Under the pieces are notes generated by a model, which ran no database searches, was not told where the DNA came from, and worked only from the letters and a program-made list of their open reading frames with translations. Shown here piece after piece: positions 11,860 to 23,335 of a stretch of 64,000 bases of DNA. Origin of the DNA: Alloascoidea africana (taxonomy: Eukaryota; Ascomycota; Alloascoideomycetes; Alloascoideales; Alloascoideaceae); assembly GCA_030581615.1 (NCBI GenBank), contig JAKTTT010000004.1:540438-604437 (forward strand), in the 5' to 3' direction. How positions within the stretch are numbered: the first letter of the stretch is position 1; each line of letters opens with the position of its first letter. The position numbers and the translations under genes are program-made.

Positions 11860-12009
11860 ATGAACGATCAGACTTCCTGCCACATTGCTGTGGCCCAAGC
11901 AATTGACGAGCTTCGTATAGTTTACTCAAACGCCACCCAAATACCTGAAGAGAAGAGCAATCAATCCCAGCATGAGACCCAAGAGATAGTTATGAGAACA
12001 CTTTTGTAA
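11860..12009 (+). CDS. Short unrecognised ORF (49 residues)
   Basis: ATG to TAA with protein-like composition (AVAQAIDELRIVYSNATQIP). A CAG acceptor-like site lies 15 bases upstream and the frame stays open through it, so it could be a 3' exon. A frame just upstream (about 11716, MALVCHDWRTIHFESFSDIF) also reads like protein, but it meets a stop before a usable donor. No family was recognised. Either a small gene, a decayed gene in the pericentromere, or chance. Confidence 0.15.
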   Translation: MNDQTSCHIAVAQAIDELRIVYSNATQIPEEKSNQSQHETQEIVMRTLL

Positions 12010-14889
12010 AAAAATAGCACCAATTATGTCTTTTCTACTTAAATGTAAGGCTTGTTACTTATGGAGGTTTTACGGTTTAGATTCAAAAAGTGAAGAACAA
12101 AAAAATTGAATCCATTCCGCGTCTAATAACAAAAGTTGCATTACGCCGAGTTAAAAAAAAGAAGATTGGCCAAAGCTCCAGATATCAAACGTCATATTAC
12201 ACGTTGTTACTCAATAAGCAAATGAACTAAAACCCACTCTCTAGGCTAAATTGGTTAGGTCCCGAAAATTCTTGAGCGTCATCAGCCCAGCCCTATTTGG
12301 CTACCATCCTGGCAATTTTTCTGGGATTCATTATACCAAAAACTATACCGCAGAGAATCTATTGGCTTGGTTTATTGGTTTAATCATTAAACGGATGAAC
12401 GCTAAATTCTTCATGTTGATACTGCCTTTGTTATAGTCGCTCTATCCGACCACGCACTATGCTCTTAATTATAGATCATTTCGGAGGAAAGATAGAAAAT
12501 AAAAACTTGGAATTATCAAAATATGGATATCCCAGTCATTTTCTTCTATATTTCCCCATACGTGATAGGTAAACAACGATAGAACAAGAGTAAGAATGGT
12601 CATAGATAAAGTGGTATTGCAGAATTAGTATTTTTGGAAAAAGTCATTCGTTAGCTTTTGCTCTAAAAGTACAGCCCAAACAGATGTATGTTTATAGCAA
12701 CTTGTTGACTGCACATTTGATTTTATCTTCTTACTTCTGAATACTCCTCTATCTCAAGTTTTCATGCCTATCTCTCTGAATGGCTAACAAACGCGAAGAT
12801 ATAGAGAAACCTTTTCAATTGTGAAACCGCAAGACAGCCAGACTTGCAGCAAAAAAAAAACTACGGATATGACGAAGGATCTGGAGACGTGTTGCAGTCA
12901 TTTGTGTTTTAAACCTCGGATCTAAAATCTAACAGAATGCTCTAAAGGACATGAAAGCCAAAACAATTATGAAGTTGTAGCATTCTTTCATGATATGTTT
13001 TGAAATCTGTTAACACATCTTTTCTTCTGAATGGCTAACGATTACTGTCCAATTTAGGGACAAAACCAGCTCTTGGAACCCCAAATTCAAGCTCACTTAC
13101 AAGTCCGAAAATGCAGATTCACAATATGAAGTCAGTAAAAGCTTGTTACCCAATACTACCTCAAAGATAAGGGGAAAGCTGGCAATGATGATCATTTTGT
13201 TTTTTTTAATCTGAAATCAAAGAAAGCTTGGACTAGCTTGAGCTGAACACCTGACAACAAAGAATTCTGGTATGAAGCTAGATTTAGCCCATAAAGCTAT
13301 ATGGTTTTCGATCTTTTTTAACTCAATGCAAGAGTTGTAAAAGAACTGATGAAAAATCTTTGATTGTTTAATGGTGAGTCTTGTGTTTTCATGGCAAGGG
13401 CCTTGGCAATTTTTAGTCACTTGCACTGGTTGACCAAAGAGGGTGATCACGAAAATAATGCAGTAGTTAAACCAAAACGCTTTAAGTGACCAACACGTCA
13501 ATAACACCACCAAAGCTCAGCTAAATAAATATCTATAAAAGCCTTGTAGTACATGCTATACAACAAATTATTAGACTTGGACAACCTATTTAAAGCATTC
13601 CGATAAATTCCAACCCAACCTCTTGTTGGTCTTCAGAAAAAACGTTCATAATCTCCATGACTTGCTCTATCTTTTATGCTTGTGTTTTAGGTGAGACCCA
13701 GGTATAAGGAGTTTTTTAATTGCTAAGAGATGAACTATCTGATAAGAAAAACTATTCAGTAGCAGTGTAATGGAAGTTCGCATTCAACAAGATGGAACGA
13801 ACATTCTCCTAGACTAATTGAAGGACAATACTGCAAGAACTGTTCACCTATGTTAAGGAAGCAGTCAAAAGAGAAATGTCCTGTAATTGAACTAGCATGA
13901 ACTAGTTCTATAGACAAACTTCTTAAGAGAAACGTGTATGCGAAACCAAAAGCATTCAATATAGACTTGGGGTCGGTGGTAACCATAAGACTAGCGCCTT
14001 CTTTTGAAATTCTCAGAAGGTATGAATCACCAAGATTATTTCTTTTGGGTCCACGTTGACCCTTTGAGAGCCTTGACCTTTTGCCAACCAGATGCTTCCT
14101 CAAACACAGTACAAAGCTCATCCATGACCACTAGGGATACCAAGATATTAACTTTTATTTGGCTCTTGTAGAAGTTATTGGTAGTTCGAACTATGACCAG
14201 TTAAATATAGACCAATTCTATATGACCTCAACGGAAATAGATACTGAAAACTATTATACTTTACTTCTTCAATCCATAACAATACAACTTCAAGATAGGA
14301 TACATGATAAAATGGACAATAAGATCTTCGGATCTGGGGTCAACCTGCTTTGGTTTACTCCTGAAATACAAAAAAAACAGACTGACTCTTTGTGCTGTAA
14401 GTACGCTACGTAACTTCTAGAACATCGCCACGTATTCTCTCCAATAGCAGATTCATATTTTCTTCTTGATAGGCTTTTAGCTCTCAAGAACATCACACAA
14501 GAAATCTTTTCAAGCCTTTTCCAAAAACAAACTTGCGAAATCAAACAAATCTAGTTCCAATCTTAACGCAAGGTAGATAATACAAAGGCAGTTTTCCACC
14601 AGATAATTTGTCTCGTTTTACCGGCCACGAACAGTGAGAGCCCCACACAGATTTATCGGTTCTAAATAGCTGGGATCACTCACAGTTGCCTAATATTATT
14701 CAGTATAGGGAAGAACAACCTATTTCATAAGGATATCCTTAGACAGTTTAGAAAAGGATAGACAATTTCAGCGTTGACGTCTTTAAGCTATAATACGCCC
14801 ATCGTTCGAGAGTTTGTAAATAGAATATCATATAGAACTGAACGAGAGAATATGTGACATATCTAGGCTACTCTGTGGTCTTAAATCAG

Positions 14890-16580
14890 TTCTTAAAGAC
14901 TCTGCTCTTTACCTTCTTTTAGGTTCTAAGCCCTCAATATCTGCTAGGGCTAACCCCTCTATGAACCGAAACGGGAAATACTTCCTCAGGGCCAAATCCG
15001 ATTATAACTAATCGGAGGTTTCCCGATATTAGTTTAGACGGTCCTAAGCTTCTTCATCTTAGAGGAACACCAAATGAGGTAAATACAACCCTATTAGCAT
15101 TCAATTGGAGTCATTAAAATGGTCTTTGCTTAACACCGCTAGAATATAGAGAGGATAGAACATGTAGATCTTAAGTGCAATCCCTTGAAATCAGAATCAT
15201 GAACAGAAAATATGACTCCATAATTGAAAGACACATTGAACTTAAGAGAACTGAATCTTCATTTAGAAACTCTAAGGTAAAAAACATTAGTCTAATCAGA
15301 GTGACAAGCTACTAATAGTCCTATCTTTTCACTCAAAAGCATCACTGATGATTAGTGTTGCAAGTTAGATATCACTAGGGAAGTTTTAAAACAAGGACAA
15401 ATTCAAGCCATGAGCGGTTCTATGTGACTATGGGTAAGAATCGTGTAATATATGCTCTTACGCCAACATCCTTCTGAACTGTCACTATTAGGAATTGTAA
15501 CGTGCTTCACATATTGCCAGGGCGCCCTCCATAACCCTTCAGTGTTCGGCACAACTTTAAGACGCAACAACATAAAAATTCTATTTACAATAACTTTCAC
15601 TAGGATTATTATACCCCTGTTCTTCTTTTATACAGATTCGCATTTTGTTTCCCGATTTCCAACAAGTACCACAATCCTGAATAGCCGCTTTAGCCAGTCT
15701 CGACCGACATCCCGATCGCCACATTTCCTGATATACCACTCTAACTGGCATTCTTATAATCAAGCAGTTCCAGAGAATAAGTGCACACTGCCCTATATGT
15801 ATCCTCCCAGTCCTTTAGTTCTTCCAAAGTATCTCAAGTTTCTTACAAAGTGATTTATTGTCACCACGCAGGAGGATTATCTCATAAATAATACACTAAA
15901 TTCCTCGCAATCAGGTTAATAGCGGTACACACTAATGTTGGGATGCTGTTCTGTTCTGGTACTGGGAAATTTTGATCTTTAACGAAGAGGAAGCAGTTAC
16001 GAGGTCAAAAAGACTCAAGAGTCGTACTTTAGTGTTCAGCAAGCACTACAATAGTTTCCCTTTGCTTGGCCAGCGATATGTTTATCAAATACTTAATCCA
16101 GTAGAAGTCAGTATCCTAAGCAGTAAAATTTATAACCCAACAGCGCTGTAGATTTTACTGTCGGTACCGATTGCCAGTGCTTCTTAGTGTGTTTCCCATC
16201 GCCATTTGGGAGTAAAACGTTGGTATATCTTCGACGCTGGAGAGCTTGTGAGAACAACCAAAAGCATAGTAATCAAGAATCAACTTAACTAGAATATCTC
16301 TCTCCTACTATAGTCCACTGCTTCATTATTGGGAGTATCTGTGAGAGAGCAGCATCATTTCTTTTGGGCTCTCAATGCACTTTAGTTGAAAAAGAGGTTC
16401 GAGTGGCCTTCAGCGCACACTTATTTTAGAACCTCGTTTGATAATTTAGGGGAAGGAGCCTATTGGCCTCCACTACCTCACAATCCTGAGATATCCAAAC
16501 TTAAAGGAAGAGGCTGTGTGCAGTTGTGAAGAGTCCCTCTCTAATATGTAGACTACATTATATACATCTGTGAAGTTTAA
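14890..16580 (+). repeat. Left arm of the long inverted repeat
   Basis: The best preserved segment, 16101-16186, matches the reverse complement of 19096-19181 at 74 of 86 positions without gaps, and most differences are transitions. Identity is lower and gapped elsewhere. Between about 15630 and 15846 the left arm has roughly 165 bases that the right arm lacks. The ends are approximate: outside 14.9 kb and inside 16.58 kb I could no longer align the arms by eye. Confidence 0.7.
15581..15763 (-). pseudogene. Decayed zinc-knuckle (CCHC-like) coding fragment in the left arm
   Basis: The minus strand reads AAIQDCGTCWKSGNKMRIC, spaced CX2CX4NX4C: a CCHC zinc knuckle whose histidine has become asparagine (bases 15632-15673). 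The intact-looking relative at 42934-42975 reads CATCGKLGHNSGTC, and 26 of 42 bases of the two knuckles agree. Flanking similarity (GGCTATTC just upstream; AACGAAGAG(G)AAGCA near 15981 and 43148) suggests one common ancestor. Zinc knuckles of this kind are typical of retrotransposon Gag and of some transposases. No ATG-to-stop protein can be defended, so this is called a remnant. Confidence 0.5.
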
Positions 16581-18729
16581 TGTATCGTTGAGTATGTTGG
16601 CAAATGCTTTTTTTCCTTCGAGAGGATTTCGAGGTTAGGGGGGTTGCTCACCAACTTCCACCAGCTATCGCCCAATTATCAACGCAATCGACATACGCCA
16701 TAATTTAGTGTTCAAAAGAGTTGGTAAAAGTAGGGCAAAAGGAGAAGCTTTGCTTTATAATTAATGCTTTAACTACACTCTAGTTCTCCTGCATTTCCAC
16801 CTAGTGCTAAACATAAGTTTAGCCAAGTCTTTGTTGATCACAGACTCGAATCTACAACTTGCAACTCCCCGACTTCCTTGAATACAAGTCTACTAACTTC
16901 CAGAACAAGAATTTGAAATGAAATTATTTCAACAAAGGCTTGAATCGATTTTGACTACTGTGATTAGTTTTGATGAGATCACTACAATGTTATGAATCCT
17001 TTTTATGTGGCTGGTGCACCCACGTCAATGTCTTGGTTGATTTCTTAGCCTGGGCAGCAAAACCCATTTTTACCAGAAAACTAACAGAACCATCGCCAAC
17101 ATGGATGAAAACTATTATAGCCCAACTCTTTCAGTTCTTTGATGCTGAAGAACTTCATTTGCATACTAATGTGCTGTTCTCTTCTCCTAAAGTACCGAAC
17201 TTGTTGAGTTTGCTTATAAACTTACTGTCGCCCCACTGTGTACTATCTGCGTTTTGAATTCTATCAGACACGTTACTGTTATTATCGGTTGAATCATTCA
17301 AAACCTACAAACCCATACTGCGATCGTTTAGTTTCTTTCAATAAAACCCAGTGTTTCATGTTAGTTCTAATCTTTTTTGATAAAGTTTCAGGATCTCTTA
17401 CTGTTTGTAGCGTTACCTGAGCTTTTGGGGGACAGTTTCATCAGAGCCATTGATAAGGACTTGGCGGTAGGAGGTCTATAACTAGAGGGAGACATTAAAC
17501 TTGAGGTATTTGAGGACTAGAGAAAGAAGGAGAGCAATGGATATGTTTAGTCTACTGCAAGATCAGAGTGACTTTTGTAACAAGAAAATCAGGGCCCTCC
17601 TGCAAATTCTTCTCTAGTCATTTGTCCTAAAATATGACCCGATTGCCACTCTATGAACAACTGGGTCTAAGTCCTTCTAATGAGTTTTTCAGCACATTTT
17701 AGTGAGGGAAGATTGGTCATATTTTTGGGCTCAACTGTTTTAATCGAAGTCTTTGTTAATTCAGGTCAAGGAAGCACTGAACACTAAGTTCTCCGTTTAT
17801 TCCTCAAAGTTCCCCTGTAACTTCCCAGACTAGGCCGCTCTCTAACGTACTTATAGATAGGTTTCAACTATAACTGGGTACTTTTCCTGCACTTGGAGGA
17901 CAAGTCATCCTTAAACTCAAGGAGTGGCATACAGTTCTTCCCTATCTTCGCCTCCAAAGAGCATTAACACCACCTCGAAAATAATCAAGCTATTTTATCA
18001 GGGAAATTTTATGTATTTTATGGATACGGAAATATTTAAAGATAGCCAGCCATATGTGAATTGTGATGAGATTATAGTTGAGTTATTGGCCAGGTAATGT
18101 GTATCTATAAAAGGCACATTTTTGAAAGCAGTTGTTGGTTCTGTAGTGTAGAGGTTATCACAGTGGATTCTGAATATGAATCTTCCACTAACCCCGGTTC
18201 GAATCCGGGCAGGACCTCTTAGTTTTTGCTCCGTTTTTACTTGCCTTGAATGGTTTTTATAAGGCTTTTCTAACTTACATGCTCTGGTCAATCCCAGCAT
18301 CTGTTTACTAGGTTGTTCTAACACACACATACTTGCAGGCTTTGATCAGAGATATGTTTCGAATACCTTCCAAAGAGTTGAGGAAACAATTTCAATGATG
18401 CTCAAGTAAATGGATTCGGATAAACGTGAAAACCAAATAGGGCTTAAATTGCTGTAGAAAATCGAGATTCAGCTTCTCCCTCAGCATTTTTATATCAAAA
18501 GAGTTATCAAAGTTTTTGAAAATGGGTATCTCAACCTAAGCATGTCATGCCTAGGCAGACCATTCTTAAAGTGTTTATCAGTATATTCCAGCAAAGAGAA
18601 GGTATACAAAGAATGGAACTCTACAGACTTACCCGAAATGAATTATTTCATTCTTCAAGCAGTTAAACTGATTAGAAAGAATGTTTTTCTAGTTCTACAG
18701 AAAGTGTCACGTCGTGCATGACAGAAAAC
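16581..18729. other. Central core of the centromere-like region
   Basis: About 2.1 kb between the two arms. Only short ORFs (maximum 110 residues, 17998-18330 minus, running across the tRNA) are present and none is credible. The only gene is the tRNA-Gln at 18137-18218. If this is a centromere, the CENP-A nucleosomes would be expected here. Confidence 0.5.
18137..18218 (+). tRNA. tRNA-Gln (anticodon CUG) with 9-base intron
   Basis: The acceptor stem GGTTCTG pairs with CAGGACC, the D stem is GTG/CAC, the anticodon stem GTGGA/TCCAC, and the T arm CCCGG-TTCGAAT-CCGGG. The anticodon loop region has 16 bases, that is a 7-base loop TTCTGA plus one base and a 9-base intron after position 37, giving anticodon CTG (Gln). 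The body resembles yeast tRNA-Gln (TAGTGTAG..GGTTATCAC, CCCCGGTTCGAATCCGGG). A T5 Pol III terminator follows at 18223-18227. It lies in the core of the candidate centromere, 500-600 bases to the right of its axis (about 17641). Confidence 0.93.
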
Positions 18730-20380
18730 TGAAAGTTTATGGAGCATATTGTGCCACTTTAAGAGCCCTTTTCTAAACACCATTCACCTCTTACTCTAAT
18801 ATGAACAACTCAGGATTTCGAGGAGTAGATGAAAGTCTACTTGATCTCTGCGCTATCAAAACAGATCCCAAAATCAGTACCCGGAAGTTCACTGAGCTCT
18901 GCTCTGAAAATTGAAATGCACTAAGAGCCAGAATTAACGAATGCTGCCTTCGCATAAATACCCCTGCAAAGGTCAAGAAACAGATTTACTCTAGTAAAAC
19001 CAATGTTTTAGTCAAGTTTAGTTTTTACTTTGAGATACGAAGTGTTTCTCCCAGGTTTTTTGATGTTGAGGAAGTGGCCGATCTTATTCTTCCATCAGGA
19101 AGCACTGGCAATTAGTACTGACAGTGAAATCTACGGCACTGTTGGGTTATGAATTTCACTGAATAGGATACTGACTTCTACTTGATACAACATTTGGTAT
19201 GTATGCTGCTGTCCAAGTAAAGGTCAAATATCATAGTTCTAGATGGACACTATAGGACGACTCTTGAGGCTTTTTGACCCCATAACCGCCCCCTCAAGCT
19301 CTATCGAGTCTGAATACTTTAAAGATCGAGTATTTCCAACATAGAAGCAACTTTCTGAATCCTAGGTATACCTCTGTTGGCCAAATTGCTAAAGGAATTC
19401 ATGGTTTTGTAGATGAGGTTGCCCACCTGCGTTTTGACAACACAACAAATCACTTTGCCAGGCAATCGAGAGTTTTCGCAAGCACTAAATAGCCGGGAAA
19501 ACACACATAAAACAAGAAGAAGCTGTTATCCTAGGTAATTTTCAAATTATTTTTGATTAAAAGGACATCAATGAGCAGATAGTTCAGGAAATGTGGCCAT
19601 TTGATGGTTCGGAGCTGAGCCGGCGGGCGTTGTGTAAATTGCGAAAGGCCAGGACATTACCCCCAGGCATTTACAGAAGGTATAGAAAGATCCGAAGGTG
19701 CTGATCAACCTAATATCGACCAGTATTTTTAAAAAGCTCCATCTCAAATAAATTTTGAATCTTGAAAAGGTTATGGCTATTTCATTGATAGACTACGTTA
19801 CAGCTCACAACAGGTACACAGTTATTTGTATCAGGGATTATGAAAACTTTCTAATTGGAATTTTTGGAGCACATCTTTGATGAGAATAGATTATATTAGG
19901 GACTACTTTTATGGGGATGAACAATTTGAATGGATTTTAGTTAAAGTCTTGCATTCGCTATGATTTTAAAGTCTTCATAGTTACTTGTAATCAATAAATA
20001 TGTTGTTGTCAAACATATAAACATATTTTTTTTCATCCCATTACTTTGCTAAATGTAATCTGCTCACCTTTAAATTATCTTTAATACAAAAATGTGATGC
20101 TTTCGCTCCGCAGATCCTGTGCTTCAGGCGAAAGCCAATAATTCCTTTCTCAAGTATTCTCCTTTTGATTATGGGAGATATTAGATCTTAATACGCTATG
20201 TCAAACAAAGCCTTCTTCTCAGTGTTCCTACTATTGTGTCCAATTAAATTGAAACTTCCTTCTTAAGTTAATGGTTTGTAGATCGAACTGAGCAGTTTTT
20301 GCTAATTGTACACCATGGCGCTAATTAGATACTTTAGGTAAATATAAACTGTTTTTTGGGTTGCAGAGCAGACTCTCAGA
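18730..20380 (-). repeat. Right arm of the long inverted repeat
   Basis: This is the partner of 14890-16580 in opposite orientation. Matches run from the inner end (about 18738) to the outer end (20363-20376, GCAGAGCAGACTCT). The arm also has a hairpin, GCTTTCGC at 20099-20106 pairing with GCGAAAGC at 20128-20135. The stretch corresponding to the zinc-knuckle fragment of the left arm is shortened near 19450-19530 and is no longer open. Confidence 0.7.
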
Positions 20381-20496
20381 ACATAGAGAGACTAAGATGT
20401 TTTAGAGAGAACTCTTTGAGTAACTTTGAGATTTTATTCAGAAATGGGATCATTCAGAGATCGAGGAGCAAGCAAAGGGCATGCTGTTCTATGACA

Positions 20497-20649
20497 CGAA
20501 ACCTTGATTGGGGAGGAAACTTGCGATTTCTAAACTAAATAAAGTGACAAGCGAATATTTATCTTAACGTTGTGGCATGTTGGGAAGAGTATTCATCTGT
20601 CACCTTATTTAGTCAAGAAACCACAAGTCTCCTCCTCAATGAAAGTTTG
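20497..20649. repeat. Short imperfect palindrome (two 52-base arms)
   Basis: 20497-20548 matches the reverse complement of 20598-20649 over most positions (shared block near GTCAC.TTATTTAGT), with a spacer of 49 bases. Most mismatches are C/T or G/A transitions. It lies just outside the right arm of the long inverted repeat. Confidence 0.7.
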
Positions 20650-21536
20650 GTCTCAGCTTGTTTATCAAAAGAGGTTTAACCGAAAGTTCACCTCACAAAA
20701 AAATAGCCCTTGGAGAGCGTACTTCTTGGCCTTGACTCACCAGTTTGAGCATTGACTAATAGACCATATATAAGAGCTTCATATAAAAGTAGATCGTAAG
20801 TCTTGAATGTTAATTGGATACGTAAAAAAATGGTATCACAACAAAAAGTGAGAACTGTATGGTTCCAGTTGCACTTTTGTTAGCTGAATTTATATCTAAG
20901 CAAAGAGATATACCACAGACTTTTAAATGATACCCGCTAACCCTTGAAGATGGTAATCCGGAGATACTTTCTAAAGCCAAGTTATTTGTAAGGTGGTTAG
21001 TCAAAGGAAAGGTGAAAATATTTTGCCATTAAACTTGACCTCCAAAAAAATCTGCTTTGGTAAATTCCCTATATTTGCTTTCCTTTATATTTTTAGACTT
21101 TTTTTGCTCAACTTTTCCGACTTGTTCTCCAAACTCTGGCTTCATATCAAAGTTGAAACGAAGTTTTCTGTCCATAATCTGCCATCAAAGCATATAAATT
21201 TAATTTATAAAGAGTAGAATGAAGCTGAAACAATAATATCAGTAACAATCTGGTATTAACATTTCAATGAATAGTAATTTATTCTCTACTGTGGATATCG
21301 TCGATTCCTTCCAATCTTTCAATTTAGATCTGAAAGTGGAAGAAGCTATATACATACCGGGGCAAGAGCCTATCGTTTTCTTGGAATTGATTGTAGTGTT
21401 ATTGTTTCTAGAACCATTTGTGGATAACTATTGCACCTAGACTAGAAGGACCAGAGACTTCCAACACGGAAACAGCTATATTAAAGCATTAGTAGCAGCG
21501 CTCTATTTTCCAGTCAAGAAGAAACATTTAGTCCAA

Positions 21537-21582
21537 ACATAGAGGGCAATTTTGCTTCTAGTCGATGAAAACATAGAGGGCA
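21537..21582 (+). repeat. Direct repeat ACATAGAGGGCA, two copies 34 bases apart
   Basis: The dodecamer occurs at 21537-21548 and 21571-21582, with weaker similarity after it (ATTTTGCTTCT versus GTTAGCATCT). The first eleven bases recur on the minus strand at 43390-43400, beside the other zinc-knuckle remnant. Confidence 0.55.
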
Positions 21583-23335
21583 GTTAGCATCTCCACCACA
21601 TAAGCATCTTGCCCACGTCCACGCCTTTGACAAAACAATAGGTTTTAGGAGCCCTCAATAAGATTTTCTCCTGCAAGAATGCATGTATAGCGGAGCCTTA
21701 AGGGTGTCAAAAGGGCTTGATCTTGTTGGTAAATGACGGAATGCAGCGTGTTTGCAAACTGCTGATGTGGAAGAAGAGATTGAAGGGGGAAGGGACTACC
21801 CCTTTGCTTTCATTTCTCGCTCGCATGTTGTCCATGTTAATTGCTCCAAAATGGATTCAACTCTGTCCAGTATTAGCATGAACTCATGAATTTGGCTGTC
21901 TCTTTGAAACCAAAGAAGTTCCATGTTGGGAGACCAGTTTACCATAGTCGTCATCAAAAAAGCCGCCTTCCCTCTGATTTGTTGCCGGAAGGTATGACTA
22001 AATTAATATGAACGTGTTTTTCTAGTTTATCATAATTCTACCATATTTTTATTCAGAATTATCTTCAAGATTCCCAACTTTCCCTTCCATGTTCTTTAGA
22101 TAACGTTTTATCTTTATCTTCTACGCTATCTTCTAATGAAAACCCCTTAAACTACACTTATTGTCGTTGTTGATATCTTTATTTTGGAGGATGTCTTTAA
22201 CAAAGTTATTAGCTTTCCTGAGACAACCAAAAATATTTTTCATGTTGCATTCCACAAATCCCAGAAGGACTAGGTTGTTAATCCTCAGGGGGAAAGAAAG
22301 GGACAACGACAGGGAAAGGAGGATACGAATGCAAGGAATATATATCCGCTACGTACAAACGTGCCTTTCGGGTCCATTGCAATTAGAGTATAAACTTATC
22401 GTAGGATGTTGCAATATATCCAAGAGATCTGTCATAAACTGTTGCTGTTGAAAGCGGCAGCAGTTACAGATCCATGCCACACATTTTGACCAGACACTCT
22501 AGGAGTCTTGGAAGGACGCACGTTGAGATATGGCTTCTTGCTTTCCTTCCTTTTGGCAGGTACGGCTGGGACCAGTCCTCCCAATGGACATTTTTCACTT
22601 CTGGGTCGTATATGTCCAAGTTACAAACAAGCAACTTTACCAGAATATGTTCCGCATTGATTTCATACAAGTGCAATCAGCTACGACATTGAGTAATGGC
22701 CATCAGAGCTCCTATGTCCATTACTCTGTACTAGCGCCACTCCGTGGAGTATTCATCATCTGGAGAAGTATGCCCACAAAGAACTTAAAAATTTTAATGG
22801 ATGTCAAAATCAATGCAAGAATCTCCCGATCTGATTCTTCAGTCTTTCCGATCGTCATCGACCGGATACTAATACTCGACCGGTTCTCTTATACACCTAA
22901 TAAATCAACAGCACGGACTCGGTTTCACTCTGTACGACTTTCTTAACCTTAAGAATGGTGCGATACTAGATTCTTTCCAGTACGAGCCATTTCCAAGCTA
23001 TTACTCAAAGCACTACAAGTGAACTTCAGCTTTGGAAAACTTTCAAAAAAGCATTGTGGGTGACCTTATGAACGCCAGGAGTCTATTAGTCCTTTCTCTG
23101 ATCTATTTGCGGTGTCAGAATAATATAACCTTTTGACGAAGGAACATTCGATGCTGTTGTGAAACAGTGTTGGAAAAAAGAAAGGCGCGGGTGTTAGGAT
23201 GTTAATCCGTTTTTAGGGGAAACCCAATTCATCTAGGTTTCGGAGCGTGCCTGAAAACAGACTCAGGCTCTCACCAACACACACCTACATTTCCCTGAGT
23301 TCATTCTATTAACTTACACAGCCTGACCCATAGAA

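Larger units (their letters stand above)
6876..14889. other. Gene-poor AT-rich flank of the centromere-like region (left)
   Basis: About 8 kb with no recognisable conserved gene. Homopolymer runs, a short AAT microsatellite near 9063-9075 and a short octamer tandem (TGTCCGAA/G) at 9641-9667 are visible. Candidate small or spliced ORFs at 7950-8266 and 11860-12009 are listed separately. The longest simple ORF (13756-14121, minus, 121 residues) resembles nothing known to me and is treated as chance. The first part (6876 to about 7500) must contain the KES1 promoter. Confidence 0.6.
14890..20380. other. Candidate regional centromere: diverged inverted repeat around a core
   Basis: Several segments on the left match the reverse complement of segments on the right with almost constant coordinate sum, which shows one long inverted repeat. 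Examples are 14897-14908 with 20365-20376 (sum near 35274), 16003-16020 with 19262-19279 (35282), 16101-16186 with 19096-19181 (35282), 16350-16356 with 18940-18946 (35296), and 16482-16490 with 18809-18817 (35299). The arms flank a core of about 2.1 kb (16.6-18.7 kb). There are no protein genes inside, and the structure sits in a 16-kb desert. Komagataella-type centromeres consist of about 2-kb inverted repeats around a short core, and this matches that plan but with far more divergence. Centromere function is inference. Confidence 0.6.
20381..23335. other. Gene-poor right flank of the centromere-like region and KAR9 upstream
   Basis: About 3 kb without a recognised gene. It holds the short palindrome at 20497-20649 and the repeated dodecamer at 21537-21582. 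Two overlapping plus-strand ORFs (22161-22451, 22530-22946) and two short minus-strand frames (22464-22676; 22858 downwards, MTIGKTEESDREILALILTS) resemble nothing I know. The last is short and hydrophobic. KAR9 promoter elements must lie in the last few hundred bases. Confidence 0.5.

Noticed and set aside
13756-14121. 121-residue minus ORF in the desert
   Set aside because: No similarity to a known family, no promoter or splice signals seen, and length expected by chance over 16 kb.
14890-20380. Long inverted repeat as a mating-type switching locus
   Set aside because: Mating-type flip loci have near-identical repeats flanking MAT genes; here the arms are strongly diverged and no MATa or MATalpha gene was seen in the core.
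22530-22946. 138-residue plus ORF before KAR9
   Set aside because: Overlaps other ORFs on both strands and lacks protein-like composition. The antisense frame (22464-22676) looks slightly better but has no start context or family.
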